From Strigamia acuminata (lineage: Eukaryota; Arthropoda; Chilopoda; Geophilomorpha; Linotaeniidae): a stretch of 64,000 nucleotides of DNA. Below are positions 60,536 through 64,000 of this stretch, piece after piece. The stretch spans positions 8,494,001 to 8,558,000 of the forward strand of contig OX442319.1 of assembly GCA_949358305.1 (NCBI GenBank), in the 5' to 3' direction. Position 1 is the stretch's first letter. Every line of letters starts with the position of its first letter. The notes beneath the pieces were generated by a model. That model had not been told where the DNA came from. It did no database searches and saw only the letters and a program-made list of their open reading frames with translations. The position numbers and the translations under genes are program-made.

Positions 60536-61300
60536 CCGTCAACCAATCGGATAACAATATTCCGCCAGATGGCGAGTCCGTAAGCCCCTAACCCCTCGAT
60601 CAATCTTTTCGTTGGGTGTACGTAAATGTAAGATGGGGCTTATACATAAAGACGATTCTACAGAGAAAAGGGCATTCCAGCTTGGACGAAGAATCAGGCA
60701 CGACCGCAACACCAAACGATTATCGTACGAAATCGCAGTTTGTGTTGATCAATTTCGGCGAAAGATAAATGGCAATGGTGACAGTTCTTGTGGTTCTCGT
60801 GGCAGTCATGTTACCAGTTTACGTGGGAGTTATGGTGCCAGTTTTCTTGGGAGTTATGGCGCTAGTTCTCGCGGCATTTGCCGGCATGTTGTCAATTCTC
60901 GGGGCAATTACGATGCTAGTTTTCACGGCATTTGCCGGCATGTTGTCAATTCTCTGGTCAAATCCGATGCTAGTTTTCAGGGCATTTACCGGCATGTTGT
61001 CAATTCTCTACGAAATCTCGTGGTCGTATCCGTGTTCAGGCTCGAGCTGTAGGAATTCGGTGCCAATTCTCGGGGCAGCCATGGCGGCAGTTCTCGTGCT
61101 ACTTGTAGTTAGGCTGCTAATTCTCATGGCAAATATGTTGCTAGTTCTCGTGGAAGTTACGGATCAATATCTCGAGGACGAAATCTCGTGGCTGTTTCAG
61201 TATTTAGACTCGAGCTGGCCGTAGTCGTGGCCGTGACCGTTTCAGTGTTCAGTCTCGCGCAGGTCGTGGTCGTGTTAGTCATAAATTTAGTGAAAAAAAT
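60536..61300 (+). other. Repeat-ORF unit x, with SNAPC5-type 5' flank
   Basis: One frame is open from ATG 60612 to 61052 (146 codons) through the flank-derived head (DDSTEKRAFQLGRRIRHD, SYEIAVCVDQFRRKING) into octapeptides (LRGSYGASFLGSYGASSRG). A second, hydrophobic frame starts at the SNAPC5-type ATG and is open to 61224 (from 60769, 151 codons). A third gives Arg-Gly runs interrupted by TAG. It is the longest unit in which the head and the SRG repeats share a frame. Confidence 0.45.
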
Positions 61301-61477
61301 TGTTTACTAAATAAATGTTAAGTCTTATTTGATTTTGATTTGTTGGGTTTTCTTTTATTTTTTAATATTTGGAGTCGTTGCCCCTGGACGTATTTAAACA
61401 GATATTTTATGCTTTTGACTGAAGTTTAAATCTTCACGTTGACATGAGCATTGTTCGTTTGGGACAAATAAGGGTTG

Positions 61478-61840
61478 TGTCCTTAGATTCGAGTATCCTA
61501 TTGGCTGCTCCTAATCCTACTGTTCTCTGGAACAGATATAAACTCTGATTTTCATCAGAGCTTGGCTATTTGTTTGTTTTCTGTATCTTTGATCTTTGAA
61601 CACATGAAGCCCTAACAGTTTACTTGTTATTCTGTTGATGTACTGTTGCGGGAAGGCGAACCCGTTCAATAAATCCGTCACGGCTCTGAGGCAGATGGAG
61701 GTGTGGACCAGCGTTGACTGTCCTCGCCACTAATTCTAATATTTACCGTTTATTTTAACTCATTTGAACTATTTTTCGAATCTCAGTAATTCGGAGAATT
61801 CTCCCCATTCAGGAACATTCTCTCCACGTGGCCAAAATGT
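61478..61840 (+). mobile_element. LTR-like segment (tentative)
   Basis: Starts TGTCCTTAGATTCGAG directly after gggacaaataagggttg, a point where unit vi continues differently, so there is an insertion boundary. It carries an ordered promoter-like set: attggctgctcc, gatataaactctg (TATA-like) and caataaatccgtcacgg (poly-A signal). The right boundary and partner LTR were not found. Confidence 0.35.
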
Positions 61841-61868
61841 AATCTCGGCGGAATGAAGTGAGCGGAAC

Positions 61869-62179
61869 GAACGAATGAACGCCGAGCGTCGTTCATTCGA
61901 TGTAATCGAGGAATAACAGGAGATGGCGCTACCATCCGGGTCACCTCAGTCTTTATAGCTAAACCTAAAAAGGGGTTACAAAAAACACTACTCAAGAGAA
62001 AAAATGTTAAGAGCAAATTGGTGTTTCTAAAAACACAAGAAAACAACCCATGGTTGAAGGAAAACTTATGTTAGAAAACTATTAGGAATAACCATCAAAG
62101 TTTGTGAAAAGGGAGGTGTTGGAGGGTCCTGTTATTCCTCGATTACATCGAATGAACGACGCTCGGCGTTCATTCGTTC
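61869..62179. mobile_element. Foldback element with 53-bp perfect inverted arms
   Basis: Arms 61869-61921 and 62127-62179 are exact inverse copies (gaacgaatgaacgccgagcg ... aggaataacagga), enclosing 205 bp. Each arm has its own internal hairpin (gaatgaacg/cgttcattc). No ORF of note in the loop. Confidence 0.85.
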
Positions 62180-64000
62180 TGCATAACAAGAGTTATTTAT
62201 TTTATCAATTAATTGAAAACTTATATCGTCGTTATAACGAATAAAAGAGCACGCTGAAGCGACTTCACTGCGAAACATTGCTCCCTTTGGCAACGGAGCT
62301 TAAAAACGTCTTCGAATTTATCGAATATCACTTGTAAATTCTAACTACATATTGTGGCGATTCGCTGTATTATTAAATAACATCACACATGTGTAAGAAC
62401 GCTTATCCTTGCCAATGTTATCCCTCGTTGCGTTAGCAACGAGGTGAATAAACAAGCAGCGGACGTTTAGTAAATCATTGTGTTACGCCTATTTAGTAAA
62501 TAAATACATTTATGGTTTGGACTATTAATATATAGTATAAATATTTGAATCGTTTTTGTATGGACGAGGGAAGCTGCAGTTTCACGCGGTTGGTTGTCAG
62601 GCAACGGCGAAAGCACTATCGTGCACGATACATCTTCATTTTCGGCAGACGATTTTGATGCAGATCTTGATAGAAGTTCCCTGGTTTATTCCAGATAATT
62701 AATATGGATTAATTTTTACCTAAATAAGTTTACTGTAAACAGGTATTCTTTTATTTTAATAAAGTTCAAAATAAAATATATTTATTTTCTTTTTAAAACT
62801 GTTTATCTTGTAGTTTTAAAAACCAATTTCGTATGGATTTATTTGTATCTTTTAAGATCTTAATTTAATTAGTCAATTAATCGGAATTATCCATAGCTAG
62901 TTTAGCTAGTTTAGATGCTTACCGGTATTTCAAAATCCAACTATATGATTTTTTTTAAAAACCAAATTCGAATTCTTTAAAAATTGCGATTTCGACCTAT
63001 GATGTGTATCCAACACATGTTTTCTTTTAGAAACGTCGGTGTTATCGTGTTTTCTAGACGGACATGATTATGTCTCAGTCGGCCTTAACTTTGATAAGTT
63101 TTTTAAATCTTACAGAGTGGTGAAAAATATCGTATTCACGATAAATTGAAGAAATAAAACTAGAATCAGATTTCTGGTACAGATGGACTAATGAAAGGTT
63201 CTTCACTTCGCCTAGATAATTCAAGGAAATCCTTTTTACTCGTGGAGTAAATCATTTACTTGTATTGATTCAATACAATCTCCACCTGTGGTAAGTAAAA
63301 AGGTTTATTTTAATAAAACTTAATTAAACCAAGTTCTTTCCAATCTCCTGGAAAATGTATTGCAACTGATTATATTAAATAACCGTAATACTCTATTGAA
63401 TAGTCGGAATATTTGAGGTATTGTTTACTCAATGATCTAGAGAAAAGCAAGTGCTTTAATTTGGTGACATTACATCCTATTGCTTTCCCTTTGGCAGACG
63501 ATCCATTTGTGGTTGGGTGCCGTCCAATCTAGCGCCCAACTTAACATTGTGTGCCAACAAATTGGTCACCAATTTCTTCAACTCTTTTACCTCATCGGAA
63601 AGAGAAGAAACAAGCAAATTCTTGCATTATCGTCTACCGGACCCTGGGTCCGGCGATTTAGGCAGACAATCTTGATGTGGATATCCATCGTACTTCCATG
63701 GTTTATACCAGATAATTAAAATGGATTTTGTGTAAAAAATCATCTTTACGTAAATACGTTAACCTGGAATAAGGCACGTAGCGAGGGCGCCTTCCCTTCC
63801 ACTTTAGGTGTAATTTCAAGGAAGCTTGAAATAAGGTTTTCAAGGCCGCTGGGGCTGTTCGAAGAAACCGGAGATTCGTCCACCTCCTTTGCCGCGTCTC
63901 GAATTCGATATCTTCTGCCGAAGTTGCGGCTATCGGTAAAAACAAGATCCGGTACCTTGACGGCCGGACTTGGAATGGGGTTTGCGCTAGAATTCGCACC
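62180..64000. other. Non-coding tail with a diverged direct repeat
   Basis: AT-rich. Two segments, 62630-62735 and 63645-63770, are diverged direct repeats (ggcagacgattttgatgcag with ttattccagataattaa; ggcagacaatcttgatgtgg with tataccagataattaa). Both read as an identical short ending before a stop in two frames, so they may be duplicated last exons of an unknown gene, but no supporting upstream exon was found. Confidence 0.4.

Noticed and set aside
61783-62046. 87-codon minus ORF with a signal-peptide-like start
   Set aside because: It runs through one arm of the foldback element and has no homologous look; likely chance.
63703-63999. 98-codon minus ORF running off the window end
   Set aside because: No recognisable domain and no splice context; too little to call.

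Overview
The window is eukaryotic, AT-rich and dense in introns, and it looks like an arthropod genome. The evidence is spliced genes with canonical GT-AG introns, mostly about 50-70 nt long, a family of ionotropic-receptor-like (IR) genes, which are protostome-specific, an Ig-domain FGFR-type kinase, Rho1, elongin C and a BTB-Kelch gene. The species and order cannot be fixed from the sequence. No tRNA, rRNA, CRISPR array or bacterial signature was seen. Exon joins below were worked out by hand from splice signals, reading phase and family motifs. Every multi-exon model reported as intact closes in frame.

Layout. 1.97-6.75 kb (+): complete 18-exon histidine ammonia-lyase. 7.9-10.6 kb (-): secreted galaxin-like protein with Cys-Cys repeats. 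12.5-15.2 kb (+): 13-exon type I membrane protein, tentatively of the metazoan LolA-like family. 16.2-16.5 kb (+): intronless, diverged elongin C. 16.9-18.3 kb: TIR element with a THAP-domain ORF (P-element-like) and a large G-rich minisatellite palindrome. 18.5-21.4 kb (+): BTB-BACK-Kelch gene. 21.5-31.0 kb (-): tandem array of six Rho GTPases, from a canonical Rho1 to copies that have lost catalytic residues. 33.1-37.7 kb (-): FGFR-like receptor tyrosine kinase.

38-61 kb is a recently amplified accessory region. Three 11-exon IR genes lie on the minus strand (one intact, one with a nonsense codon, one with a lost splice acceptor). Plus-strand units built on an 8-codon repeat are interleaved with them. 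About nine such units are recognisable, each open in more than one frame. A SNAPC5 homologue (57.4 kb) shares its whole 5' flank, up to the start codon, with some of these units. One unit is split by a 1,248-bp hAT-like element with a perfect 8-bp target duplication and by a 631-bp solo LTR with a 4-bp target duplication. 61.3-64 kb is non-coding with LTR-like and foldback sequence.

Two features recur. Nearly every long intron holds its own AT-rich minisatellite with a unit of about 20-31 bp. Short TIR elements (hAT-, pogo- and P-like) are scattered through introns and intergenic DNA. The genes do not form one pathway: housekeeping genes sit beside tandemly expanding families (Rho, IR, repeat units).
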